Source: Rhynchopus euleeides
Lineage: Eukaryota > Euglenozoa > Diplonemea > Diplonemida > Diplonemidae
DNA: 64,000 nucleotides
Direction: 5' to 3'
Assembly: GCA_963210315.1 (NCBI GenBank)
Contig: OY723272.1
Span: forward strand, 868,001 to 932,000
This document shows, piece by piece, positions 21,353-33,526 of this stretch. The notes beneath the pieces are model-generated. The model searched no databases and was not told the DNA's origin. It saw only the letters and a list, made by a program, of their open reading frames with translations. A program made the position numbers and the translations under genes. Every line of letters starts with the position of its first letter. Positions within the stretch are counted from its first letter, which is position 1.

Positions 21353-22498
21353 GGGGGGGTCAAATGCCACCCTTTTACGTGGACAAACACGATTTTTCAA
21401 AAAACCGGCGCAGAGGCCCCAAAGCCCCCGTAAACCCTCCAAACCCCCCCAGATCGGTCCGGAAACCCATCGAACCCCACTTTTCCACCATTCCGGGCAC
21501 CTCAGGTGCCCGAATTGGGGTACCTAAATTTTGTGCCACCGTTTGGTACCGTACAGTGCCACTGTGTGGGAGGTTGGAAAAGAAAATGCCCCAACACACC
21601 ACATCTGAGGGTTGCAATGCATGTTGCTTGCCAACCACGTCATCCGGTGGGTGTCAGGCGCTATGTAGGTGGCATTAGCCAGGTCTTCGATGTGTTCTGG
21701 CTTGTATATATACCTCCCTGCCACCATGCACCGGGAGGCTGCCTGTAGGTACGGAACAGTCCAGATGGTCGTGTGATTCCTGTGCAGCAGTGCTCCACAA
21801 CCGGGATGTGTTGACAACGACTGTTGCAACACGAGCTGTACATTCCGGGAACACATGAAGTGCGCTGTCGTGGTACCCATTGTGCCAGAATTGGTAGTTG
21901 CTGCGGTCTACTTTGCCTGGCCCAAGAGCACTGGTACTGAACGGTGCAATATGCGTGGCGAGGTGAATACAACGGAAGCGCGCAAAGTCAATACAGCTCT
22001 CGGATGGCGGGTGGTGGTGCCACTAGTGTGTGACGTTCACTCGAGGATACAACGCATCACAATGAATCAGCAACCGTGGACCGAGTACAATACGCTCTCT
22101 GTGGCTGGTGTGGGGGACAAAGGCAGTGCCTGTGCCGCAGGCAGGGAGGTATATATACAAGCCAGAACACATCGAAGACCTGGCTAATGCCACCTACATA
22201 GCGCCTGACACCCACCGGATGACGTGGTTGGCAAGCAACATGCATTGCAACCCTCAGATGTGGTGTGTTGGGGCATTTTCTTTTCCAACCTCCCACACAG
22301 TGGCACTGTACGGTACCAAACGGTGGCACAAAATTTAGGTACCCCAATTCGGGCACCTGAGGTGCCCGGAATGGTGGAAAAGTGGGGTTCGATGGGTTTC
22401 CGGACCGATCTGGGGGGGTTTGGAGGGTTTACGGGGGCTTTGGGGCCTCTGCGCCGGTTTTTTGAAAAATCGTGTTTGTCACCCCCATTTGACCCCCC
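21353..22498. mobile_element. Family-N long-TIR foldback element, copy 1
   Basis: A 1,146-bp element. Left arm 21353-21722 and right arm 22140-22498 are inverted copies of about 360-370 bp, almost identical except for an indel near the tips. Termini are GGGGGGGTCAAATG and CATTTGACCCCCC, flanked by TA at 21351-21352 and 22499-22500. A ~420-bp centre is shared with copy 2 at 60506-61653. Frames across arm and centre end in SHTVALYGTKRWHKI but show no known transposase motif, so I treat it as non-autonomous. Confidence 0.88.
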
Positions 22499-22636
22499 TA
22501 CCCCCCCCCCCCCTCCCCTACTGATATAAGACTGGCACACACCAAAAAATCAAACACATGCACTGTGCACAGCCCAAATGGAGCAACGTTTCTTCCAGTT
22601 TGTTTCATTCATCCCCCCCCCCCCTCCTTTCCTCCT

Positions 22637-23785
22637 TCACACGCTGGACACCACCTGCGCACAGGGGAGCTGGCCGGTCCGCTGCGCCACTGCGAGGGGG
22701 GTCTCCCCGGTGTGGCTCACTTGGCCGGGCTGTGCACCGCATTCCAGCAGGAGCGAGGCGACACTTGCACGCCCCTCCGACACCGCATAATGCAGCGGAG
22801 CCCATCCGGACCCATCGCACGCGCGGGGGCAGGCACGGAAGGCCACAAGCGAGGCGACACACGCGCGGTGCCCCTTCTGCGCTGCGAGGTGCAGGGGCGA
22901 CCTGCCGTGGTTATCCGTCACCTCAACCAGCGCGCCGTGCCGCACCAACGCCTGGATGCATCCGCAATGCCCACGCGAAGCCGCAATGTGCAGCGGCGAC
23001 AACCCAGAGGCGTCCTTAGTGTCCGCACGCGCCCCCCTCAGGAGAAGCGCCGGAATCAGCTCCGCATGCCCCTGCGCTGCCGCATGGTGCACAGCTGACC
23101 AGCCTTGTTCATCCTGCATGTTGGCATGCACCCCCTCGTCCAGAAGGTATTCCACTTCCAGCAGATCCCCCTTGCTTGCTGCATCTTGGAGGGGGCGCGG
23201 TGACTCGTGGCTGTATGAATCGCTGCTGTATGTCGACTCAAACTCGCTCTCCTCCTCCACGTCGTTGTACACCATATCCGCGAAGTGGAATGTGTCCATC
23301 ACCTCCGCGCTGCTCAGCCCCAGCTGTTCCAACACAGCGGGGCTGCCGGGGTGAGGCGGTGCGACAGCCTTCACACCCTGGTTAAGAACTGCGGCGACAA
23401 ACCCCGCGAGGACAGCCTGCGGCACGCTGCCCTGGATGAGCCACGTGGAGGTGGGGCTTGCATCGGGGTCCATGCTGCAGAGGGTGTTCCCCTTCAGGGC
23501 CCAGCAGGCGGAGGGGTGGAGTGATCCCGACACGAAGCTGTCGCGGTGGACCAGGACACCGGACCTGGCGTCGTCGCGGGAGATCATCGCAGGGGAGACC
23601 CAGGTGAGCACGCCCCCATCCATCCCCTCCGTCGGGCAGAAGGTCACGTTGTCAAAGGAGAAGGACACGGCAGGCCTTGTGGGGATCCCACCCGCCGCAG
23701 AGTGCACGCGCCGGGTGCGGAGCTCCCTCCCATCCCACTCAAAAGCAACACGCGTCGCTGCGTTGGAGATCATGCCGAGCACCAT
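22637..23785 (-). CDS. Ankyrin-repeat protein
   Basis: 382 residues from the ATG at 23785. A TCTGCCTCAG acceptor-like site lies 9 bases upstream. Residues about 200-370 form five to six ankyrin repeats with clear GWSAVHHAAAQGH, GLSPLHIAASRGH, GRSPLHLAAQKGH, GWAPLHYAVSEGR and GETPLAVAQRTGQ cores. The N-terminal ~160 residues (GGIPTRPAVSFSF..VPQAVLAGFVAAVLNQG) are reminiscent of a degenerate Hsp70 nucleotide-binding start, but the phosphate-loop residues are not visible, so this is only a suggestion. An acidic linker (DVEEESEFES) separates the parts. No signal peptide or membrane segment; likely a cytoplasmic or nuclear scaffold. Stop TGA lies directly before a C-rich stretch. Confidence 0.8.
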   Translation of the reverse strand: MVLGMISNAATRVAFEWDGRELRTRRVHSAAGGIPTRPAVSFSFDNVTFCPTEGMDGGVLTWVSPAMISRDDARSGVLVHRDSFVSGSLHPSACWALKGNTLCSMDPDASPTSTWLIQGSVPQAVLAGFVAAVLNQGVKAVAPPHPGSPAVLEQLGLSSAEVMDTFHFADMVYNDVEEESEFESTYSSDSYSHESPRPLQDAASKGDLLEVEYLLDEGVHANMQDEQGWSAVHHAAAQGHAELIPALLLRGARADTKDASGLSPLHIAASRGHCGCIQALVRHGALVEVTDNHGRSPLHLAAQKGHRACVASLVAFRACPRACDGSGWAPLHYAVSEGRASVASLLLECGAQPGQVSHTGETPLAVAQRTGQLPCAQVVSSV

Positions 23786-24615
23786 CGCGGTAGGCTGAGG
23801 CAGACTCGGAGAGGGGGTGGGGTGAGTGGAGTGGGTGGATGTGAGCCGGGGGAGTGAGTGTTCTCGGTTCTGGGTGTGGGAGGGGATGGAATCAAGGGAG
23901 AGAAAGGGTGGGGAGTGGTGGGGGGGGGGGGGGAGGGGTTAGTCAAAAAGCGGTGTTAGGGGAGAGAGAGAGAGAGAGGGAGAGGGGGAGGGTCCACAGA
24001 ATAAGGTGCGCAAAAAAAAAAGAGAACAGAACAGCAGGGCCTTGGGGGTCGGATGCTGAGGTGTGTAGAGGGTGCGGGAATACACCGCCTGGAAGTGTGG
24101 GGGGGGGGGGTGTGTGGGGGGGGTGACCTGCGTTTTTTTTGAGTGAAACCCATGATGACTCTTTGGGCCATTCGCGTGGTTTTGAAGCTGCGATATGCCT
24201 CTCATTGGGGGCCTTCGCTCTGTGCAACTTTTGTGCGTCAAACTGTGTCACTTTTACAACGGGTTGCTGGGAGGGTGGGGGGTGGGGGGGCCGGAGGAGT
24301 TCACTCCTTATAAGGCAACAGAGACCCGGCATATCCCTTCACCTTTATGCAGGGTGGTATCCGAGAGATCTAGCGAGGGGAGGGTGGTGTGTTTGGAATC
24401 GGAATAATCAACCGCACGCACACACACACACACACCCACCCCCTCCTCACAAGCGCTGATGTGCCACCTGCCCGAGCCGGGCTATTTAATCTGGAACGGG
24501 GTTCTTTTTGCAGTCACTCCTGCTCCCCTCCCCCCCCCCACCACCACACCACCCGATATCGTTTTCATCCCCTCGGCCAACCTCCAGCCGCAACACCCAT
24601 CCGAAGGCACCCACA
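23786..24615. other. Intergenic, no gene recognised
   Basis: G-runs, a GA-rich patch near 23960-23990 and a CA repeat at 24419-24434. A solo family-I-like end (GGGGGCCTTCGCTCTG) lies at 24207. Otherwise nothing supported. Confidence 0.4.
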
Positions 24616-24723
24616 GGGGGTCTTCGCTACGGGGTGACCGTCAGTGCATTTTAGTGCATTTCCTGTTAAATTGGCTGAAAACTGACGGAGATTGACGGAG
24701 GATAACGGCCAGCGAAGACCCCC
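24616..24723. mobile_element. Family-I 108-bp MITE, copy 2
   Basis: Termini GGGGGTCTTCGCTAC and CAGCGAAGACCCCC. Flanked by ACA at 24613-24615 and 24724-24726. The interior contains the reverse complement of the GTCAGTTTTCAGCCAATT segment seen in copy 1, plus CAGTGCATTTTAGTGCATTT. Confidence 0.88.
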
Positions 24724-24800
24724 ACAGACAAAAACAAAAGGGTTGGCTTTTTCACAAAACCACGGTGCTGGGGGGGGGGGGGGGGGTAGGGAGGGGTATA

Positions 24801-26816
24801 CACGGTGGACTCCCGCCCGGTCAGACACCCACTTTGCAGTTTGGAAAATTAGCGGGTGTCCTGGCACCCGCTAGTGGGTGTCTCGGCACCCACTAGTGGG
24901 TGTCTAAGCGGGTGTCAGACACCCACTAGTGGGTGTCTGACACCCACTAGCGGGTGTCTGGCACCCACTAGTGGGTGTCTGACACCCGCTAGTGGGTGTC
25001 TGGCACCCACTAGTGGGTGTCTGGCACCCGCTAGTGGGTGTCAGACACCCGCTACGCTACTATACTATATTCTCGAGGTGAAAATCTGGCTGGATCAGGG
25101 GCATATCCTGGGATCCTGGCCGGGGTATCCCGGTATTAGAGAGAAGAGGGGGGGGGGATGATGAGGAGGCCCCAGACCCCAGCCCCTGCCACTTGTCATT
25201 TGCGTGTTGCCTTTGCGTGTGCGCCTGTGCCTCCCTGTTCTGTATTTTTTTACCCTCACGGGTATCACGATACAGGGCAGTCCCCCCCCCTCCTCCCCCC
25301 AAAAATCGTTCGCATCATCTTGGCGCCCATTCCTTCCACTTTCTGTGGATGTGTTTGGTATTTCCGAACGGAATTTTCCAGCGTCAAGACTGATACCTCG
25401 CCGTTTTCGAGTCAGTCACTTCCACCGCCGCTGCGATTTGCGTACCGGTAGTTGTGCAGAAATGCTAACATTTAATTTGCTCTGTGGAACCTGGACTGCA
25501 CCTTCTGGGATGTGAGTCTGTAGATAGTTGGACAGTTGCGGTACCCATCTGTTAGAAAGCTGAAAGGAACCTTGTCGGGCGATCAAGGACGACTGAGGGT
25601 TCAGTTTGAGTTTAATGTGGTCCAAGGGTACAACAGACATCACTGCTTTGCAGATCCCTCTTGCTTGTCCCTCTGGTAACTTCCAACGGCTCAAACTCCT
25701 CGACTTCCTTGGGTGGGCATTTGCCATACCTGACGTAAAACAGTGATGCTTCGTGCTAGTGGTGAACCTGACGTTAGTAAAGGAAGGGTGCTGCGGCTGT
25801 CCACGAGGGGCTCTGATGCCTCCTCACGGTGCCTGGTTGGTCGGTTCAGGATGAAACAGAGCAAATTTAGTGTTAGGGGGATGCCTCTGGTCAAGGCCTT
25901 TTCACAAAAATTGACCCACGGCGCCGAGTTGGGCCGTTGGTTCCTGGTTGTAGCTCGGTCTACGCCAGGTTCCACACCCCGTCATCGCAAAACGTACGCA
26001 TACACAGAGGCAAACACAACAGCCTCTGTGGTACGGGAGCATGGCGGAAGTAAATTTTGCCTTTTGGTCAAATAGGCACCCTTTTGGAAACAATTGACCC
26101 GCAGGGTGGCTGAGTCTTATCAGACAGGCCGACCTATATGTTGATCAGTGGAACCACACAACCTGTTCAACCTGCCCCCGGGGTGGCTGAGTCCACCCCT
26201 GCCGTAGCGTAAGATAAGCCTACGTCGACCCTCGTCGTCCCCTTCGTCGTCCTAGGACTGTGGAGTTCAGCAATCAAGGATGCGGAACTGCTGTGAGCTG
26301 CACACTCTCTTGACACACCTGCACGTATCTGCGTTACACTCGTGGTAACCCCGAACCCTGTATTTATACAGGAGACTTCCATCTGGGACAGTTTCTGTTT
26401 CAGATGAGCTTTGGCAGTGGTAGCCATCTTTGCTATGGAGCCATCGTCATTGCTATCGTCGTCACTCGGACCCATGAGCAGTGGATACAATTGGTGTGGA
26501 AGGAGAGGGTGCAGTTCTGGATCAGCAGGTCTGAATCTGAAATTGACTGAACCCCACAGGTCTGAGATGACTCCAGTCGAAATCAGCAGGTCCCAGGTTG
26601 ACCTGACATGATTTCCACCCAGAATTACAGGGAATCCCCAGTAATTTGGTGGTGAAAAGAGGGTGCCAGACACCCGCTTTGGTGGTAAAAAGAGGGTGCT
26701 AGACACCCACTAGTGGGTGCCAGACACCCGCCCAGAGGGTGCCAGACACCCACTAATTCCGCCAAACTATTCACCCTCTTTCAGACACCCACTTTGGCCT
26801 GTGGGAGTCCACCGTG
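24801..26816. mobile_element. Family-C palindromic-word element, 2-kb copy
   Basis: A 2,016-bp element with termini CACGGTGGACTCCC and GGGAGTCCACCGTG, flanked by TA at 24799-24800 and 26817-26818. The left subterminal array (24832-25055) is about ten tandem units of the palindrome GACACCCACTAGTGGGTGTC, with ACTAGT/GCTAGT/ACTAGC core variants; the right array (26655-26795) has fewer. Interior minus-strand frames include 26167-26706 with a segment VILGGNHVRSTWDLLISTG that loosely resembles the end of a retropepsin domain. This could be captured retroelement sequence and is not an intact gene. Confidence 0.85.
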
Positions 26817-27513
26817 TATGCCCTTTAAAAAGCGTGAGAAACACCACATTTTTGAACATCGACTTCTTTTGACGTACCGGCCGTCAAAACCCCCACCAAC
26901 CACCCCAGAACACCGATATTACCCCCTATCCGACACACCAGACCCCCTCATGGCACCTCCAGAGGCTTTTTTGCGACGTCAAAATTTTCTGCCTAGGTTT
27001 GGTACCTGGGCCGTCCCTGTGGGAGAGATGCTCAGATTTTTGCGAACACTGGGCATCTATTTTCAGGGTTTTTGGTGTCTGGCAATGCCGAGGGGTGTGG
27101 GGGGGTGCATTCTGGATCGAGGGCAGGGTCCACCAGACCCGTTCTCTTCCGAGAAAGGATATTTTTGACCCTCAAACTTGCAGCCCATCTCCTGTGGGCC
27201 TGTTTGTACGTCAATTAGCCTTTATTCTGGGCAAAACAACGCTCACATGCGTCATCCCACTTAGTCCGAGAGTCCGCTGACAAGACACACATCTCTGCCC
27301 TCTTCTAGTTCAGACTCAGTCAGCACCAACCTAGCACCCTCTCTTTCTCTGTGGCTCTTTCTGTTGGTGTCACAACTGCACCAGTTGCCTAGGCCAGGCT
27401 CCATTCGAGGCAGGAATCATATCTCTGATTATTGGTGTCATCGTCCACAGCGTCTCTGAGTCTTATGTCGGCCGCAACATCTGATTGCTTGCGGGAGTAT
27501 TGTCAGTAAAGGC

Positions 27514-28110
27514 ATGCAACCAGGACATGTGGGATACCCAGCGGGATATATGAAAATGGGATATCCCTGCCACCATCCGCCATATGCCCCCCCGGGAGAC
27601 AGGGCCATCTCTGCGGGATATGGGGGTCAGAATCCGCAGGATATCATCACCAGGTCACGCGGGATACCCCCGCATGTGCATGCACGGTGGCCAGGATTCT
27701 GTGGGATATGAAAACGGGATATGCCGGTGGGATATCCCACGTCTCAAAGTGACATATCCCGCGTTTTGGAAAATCCATATCCCGCGTTTTGGAAAAACCA
27801 TATCCCGCCGGGTAGGGGGTCATATCCCCCCCGGGAGATGGGGGCATCTCCCGCGGGATATGGGGTCATCTCCCGTGGGATATGGGGTCATCTCCCCCCC
27901 GGGAGATGCCCACATCTCCCGCGGGAGATGACCCCATCTCCCGCGGGAGATGCCCCCATCTCCCGGGGGGGAGATGACCCCCCACCCTGGCGGGATACCA
28001 AACCCGCGAGGGAGACCTCCCCCGCGGGATATCCCACCGGGATATCCCGTTTCCATATCCCACAAAATCCTGGCCACCGTGTGGGATATCAAATGGGACA
28101 TGGTTTGACC
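27514..28110. mobile_element. Family-D palindrome mosaic (GGGATATCCC words)
   Basis: A dense mosaic of GGGATATCCC, CATCTCCCGCGGGAGATG and related palindromes. An internal inverted pair of about 54 bp (27687-27740 with GGTGGCCAGGATT.., and 28026-28079) folds the 285-bp centre into a large hairpin. Exact ends and target duplication are not resolved. The same word appears as a mini inverted pair inside element E. Confidence 0.6.
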
Positions 28111-28368
28111 GAAGAGCCAACCATATTCCGTACAATACGTTGTATCAGTGTGGGTGGCTATGCCTGGTACCTAGGCCAGGTACCAAACCTAGGCAGGAAA
28201 ATGAGCATGGCAGATAAGTGGCCCCCAGAGGGCACTGGGGGTCACCAAAGTGCCCTGTAGGTGTTTCTGGGGTGTTTTGGACCACTTTGTATGGTTGGAT
28301 GTCGACTTAGGTGCCGTTTTCGCATATGTCAAAAATTCAGGTTTCTCACGCACATATACCCCTCCCTA

Positions 28369-28776
28369 GGGCTATGATGGGAAGGAAACGTGGAAACGTT
28401 TCCGTTTCCGTTCCCGTTTCCGTTTCCATATTTTCGATTTCGGGAAGGAAACGCGTTTCCTTCCGAAGGAAACGCCTGTGTATTTTGCACTGGAAAAGTT
28501 ATCAACACACACCAGCACGAACAAAGGGACACCACACCGAAGGAACAGGCCACCCAAACCCGCCCCCAAGACTTCGAAGAAGCGCGGCTTCAGTGTGGAC
28601 CGGTCCGGAGATCCTGTCAGACCAGGGGAAGTCCAAGCGACTGTGGTAAACGTGTGTTGTTTCCCCTGCTTCCCCAGTGCAAAGAGGGCGTTTCCTCAAA
28701 ATAAGGAAACGTTTCCGTTTCCGTTTCCTTATTTTCGATTTTTCGATGGAAACGCGTTTCCTTCCCATCATAGCCC
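28369..28776. mobile_element. Family-F element (GGAAACG words)
   Basis: A 408-bp element with termini GGGCTATGATGGGAAGGAAA and TTTCCTTCCCATCATAGCCC, flanked by TA at 28367-28368 and 28777-28778. Subterminal arrays of GGAAACGTTTCC and GTTTCC are present at both ends. The block GGAAACGTTTCCGTTTCC.. followed by TATTTTCGAT..GGAAACGCGTTTCC is in the same orientation at both ends, as in element E. E and F share the terminal pattern GGGC, two bases, TGA. Confidence 0.85.
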
Positions 28777-29004
28777 TAGGGGGGGGGGGGAAGGGGGGGG
28801 CAAGATAACCTTCATTCAAGGGAAGGGAAGTCACAGAGGAGTGGGGGTGGATTCAGGGCACTGCCCTGCACTGCTTGCAGGGGGGGGGGGGGTGTAAATG
28901 TGTGCCGCCGCCTCCGCCTCCGCCTCCTCGATCATTCAGGCTTCCTCTCTCCACCACCGCACAGACAACCGGCGCGTCTGGGAAGGCGAAAGCTGCCTAT
29001 CTGG

Positions 29005-30266
29005 CTAGCCCGACGCAAGGTAAGGGTGGTGGAGAAGTTCTTCGGCTGTCGGGCGCTCTGTCGGCTCAAGCGCACAGCAGCAGCAGATGAAGCGATGCCG
29101 CAGTGCACCCAGTTCGCCCGGGCCGGGGCATTCTGTCGGGGGGCCCTGTGCCTGCGAGATCATGAAGATCGCAGCCACATCCGAGTGGGACTTGGGCCAA
29201 GGCAGTGTGCCTGTGGCCATCTGTATCACAGTCGCACCCAAGCTCCAGATGTCAGCGTGCATGCCGTCGTACCCTTCCTCGTCGTTCAGAATCTCAGGCG
29301 ACATGTAGTAGGGCGACCCAGCGACAGTCATGCAGTCGCGCTGTGCAGCACAGGGTGTGTTTTATTGGGGATGCAAGGGGAGTTCGCAGCAGTTGTGCAG
29401 AGAGGGTGTGTGGAAGGGGCCCCTCTACATGTCCCGTGTTGCTATTTGGCTGGTGGGCCGCTGGAGGGCTGCAGGAGAAAGAGAACGGGAAAGAGCCGGG
29501 GAAAGAGAGGCACGCAGCATACCCCCCGCTTGCCACAGGACAGCCCGTCGATCTGCTTGCTGCATCCGAAGTCACACAGCTTGACGACACGCCTGCTGGG
29601 GTCTGTGAGTATATTCTCCGGCTTGATGTCACGATGGCATATCCTTGCGCCGTGCAGCGCCGCCAGCCCTGCCACCACCTGCGATGTGTACCCACGCGCA
29701 ACATCGGGCGGCAGGCCTCCAAATGCCTTGCAGATCTCCGCCAAGGTCCGCCCCCCTACGTACTCCATGTATATGCTGAAGGTGCGTGCCTCTGCGTCGT
29801 AGAGGGATCCCAGGCACTGCACCAAGTTGGGATGCCGCACACGCATCATCAGCTGCATCTCCTTCTGCGCGTTCTGCACCTCTTCGCTGAGGGGGGTAGC
29901 GGCGCCTGTCGGGGCCAGGTGGTGGGGCTCGTGGGATGGCTCTTCTGCGCCTGCAAGGGATATCTGCTTCACTGCAACGTAGCGCCCGTCGGTCGTGAGA
30001 CCCAGGAAGACCTTGGCAAAGGAGCCTTTGCCCAGCAGAGTGCCCAGACGGCAGGTCTTCATCTCGGCGTCGGTGAGGGCGGGGCACTGGCGCACCTTTT
30101 CGGCGGCCAGCCATCGCTCGATCCCTGCCAGGACATCGTCAGGCTTGCAGGCGCCCAAGTATTCAAGCTCCTTCTCCACAAGCTGCGGCACCTTCTTCAG
30201 CCGCAGGTAGGCGAGCAGTGCCTCGCGGTCCCCAGTGGCGGCAGGGGTGGTGGGTTCCTGAGACAT
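29005..30266 (-). CDS. MAPKKK (STE11)-like protein kinase, two exons
   Basis: Exon 1 is 30266-29523, exon 2 is 29340-29005. The 182-nt intron (29341-29522) starts GTATGC and ends GCTGCACAG, phase 0. The 359-residue product has a complete kinase core: glycine loop LGKGSFAKVFLG (residues 78-89), VAVK lysine 100, helix-C Glu near 136, HRDIKPEN (211-218), DFG (232-234). In exon 2 it continues GSPYYMSPE and DIWSLGATVIQM, with PWPKSHSDVAAIF typical of STE11/MEKK kinases. A ~70-residue N-terminal helical region precedes the kinase; it is not assigned. It should phosphorylate Ser/Thr in a MAP-kinase-type cascade, by family. All catalytic residues are present. Stop TAG. Confidence 0.85.
29341..29522 (-). 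other. Intron of the kinase gene
   Basis: Donor GTATGC, acceptor CTGTGCTGCACAG, phase 0. Splicing joins the DFG-containing activation segment to the MTVAGSPYYMSPE segment without gap or stop, which is the main support. Length 182 nt. Confidence 0.85.
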
Positions 30267-31156
30267 CGCATGGGGTGGCCGTGGGGAGGGTGGCCTGGTG
30301 GTGGTGGTGCTGTGTGTGGCGCAACAGGGGAGGGCTTGAGAGGCAAAAGCTCGTGTTGTGGCAGCCGGGTGGCACAGGCAAACGAGCAGACCAGCAGCCA
30401 AGGTGGGGGTGCAGGGTGCAGGGTGCAGGGTGCAGGGTGTGGGGTGTGTGGGGCGAAGAGGGGGTTCGTTGAGAAGACACTTCCCAGCACGGCCAAGGCC
30501 GTGGGGTCCCTGCGTCAGCCGCGCAGCGTGGTGCGGCTGCTGTGTGTGGCCCCGGGGGGGTGCACTGGCAAGCATGCGGGCCTGCGGCCCTCCTCCGTCG
30601 CATGTGCTGAGTGCCCTTCAGGAAAGCACGTGTCTGCACTCGACGTCACAGGGCTTGTCGGCTGCACCCGGGGGCGGCACACAGCAGCGCACCTCGCAGG
30701 CGGCGAGAGCGACGGCACGGTGCAGTGGCGGCACACGGGAGGTGGCAAAAAAGCACGTGCGGCGCAGCACACCGCCCCGAGAGGGTGGGGCAGCTGCACG
30801 CACCGCAGGCGTGCGACACAATGGAACAGCTTCTTACGCAGGCACTCGATGCGGAGCCGCAGCGGCTGCACCACACATGCAGTATGCGCCTTTGCCTAGG
30901 TGGCAGGCACGTGCTTTGTGGGGGCACCCGCAGGCAGCGTCGCAGGCACAATACTGTAGAGGCATAAAATACCATAGCTGTAATCATGCGGGGCCGTAAA
31001 AATGTACCAAGTCCCCTCAAATTCGGGAAAATATCCAACTTTACTACGGCTCAACATGAGTACGGCTACAGCAGGTGAAGCATATAGAGGTGGTGACAGG
31101 ACAACATTCCACACGCAATATCACATGGCTGTCACATCGCCGCTGAGAACGGCGGC
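30267..31156. other. Kinase upstream region and GILT 3' UTR
   Basis: On the minus strand, 31156 down to roughly 30900 is the presumed 3' UTR of the GILT gene. Visible stems are GTGACAG/CTGTCAC (around 31135 and 31095) and GCCGTA/TACGGC (around 31053 and 30997). No classical SECIS core (TGA..AA..GA) is clear by eye. A GGGTGCA minisatellite is near 30413-30440. Confidence 0.4.
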
Positions 31157-31789
31157 CTAGTTGCGGTACGAACGCGTCACGTTCACTGCGTGCACAGCGT
31201 TCGCCTGCGAGCAGCAGGCAGGCTTTGTCCCCGTCCACAGGTTGCACACCGTGGAGGTGATCTTGTCGGAGCTGCGCACGGCCTTGCCGTTGCACGCGAT
31301 GTACGGGGTGTAGTGGATCTTCGCGGCAGCTGTCTTCTGCCCCTCGATGTTGATCAGCTGGTCACCCTGCCCGTTCGTCAGGCACGAGTTGATAGCAGAC
31401 CAGTCCAGACCCAGCTTGGTGGCGCACTTCTCCATCGCAGACAGCGACTCGCTCGTCCCGTCCTCCACGCACTGCGCGAAGGGCATGTACTTCAGCGGGT
31501 CGTTGCTGGTCATGTTCTTCACACACGCCTCCGCCATGTTGGCCGTGCACTCCGTCGTGCCGTGCTGGCACACAATCTTCCCGCTCACGTTACGCGCGTT
31601 GCCGTACGGCACGAAGTCGAAGTCCATGATGGAGAGGATCCCGTCCTGCTGGACGACTTGCACGAGGGAGTCCATCTCCTCCCTGCACCCGGGTCACAGA
31701 GCCTCGCTGTACACCGCCACCTGCGCCTTCTGCTGCGCAGACACGCACGCGAACGCGAACACCGCGAGGAACGCAACCTGGGAACGCAT
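31157..31789 (-). CDS. GILT-family thiol reductase, candidate selenoprotein (UxxC)
   Basis: 210 codons from the ATG at 31789; CTCTCCTCTCTCAG ends 4 bases upstream. Residues 1-19 are a signal peptide (FLAVFAFACVSA). QVAVYSEAL is followed by in-frame TGA (31694-31696, residue 32) then PGCREEM. This is exactly where GILT proteins have the first Cys of the active-site CxxC. Downstream are VPYGNA (60-65) and the full family signature CQHG-TT-EC-TA-N-MAEA-C (74-89), then Cys-rich C-terminal segments and stop TAG. GILT reduces disulfides in lysosomes or the secretory pathway. At least four other genes here end in TGA, so TGA is a normal stop. Either selenocysteine is inserted at residue 32, or a single-base Cys-to-stop change has occurred. 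Frames on both sides are clean and conserved, favouring recoding. Confidence 0.75.

Positions 31790-33526
<1,737 letters not shown>

Noticed and set aside
24832..25055. CRISPR-like regularly repeated array
   Set aside because: Repeats are adjacent palindromes with no unique spacers of constant length. They lie inside an element with TIRs and a TA duplication in a eukaryotic genome.
30900..31156. SECIS element for the GILT gene
   Set aside because: The hairpins GTGACAG/CTGTCAC and GCCGTA/TACGGC are present, but I could not fit the TGA..AA..GA core at proper spacing, so I do not annotate one.
31694..31696. Genome-wide reassignment of TGA as sense codon
   Set aside because: The B-box, ankyrin and WW genes end at TGA in good context, and none of the other long genes contains an internal TGA.
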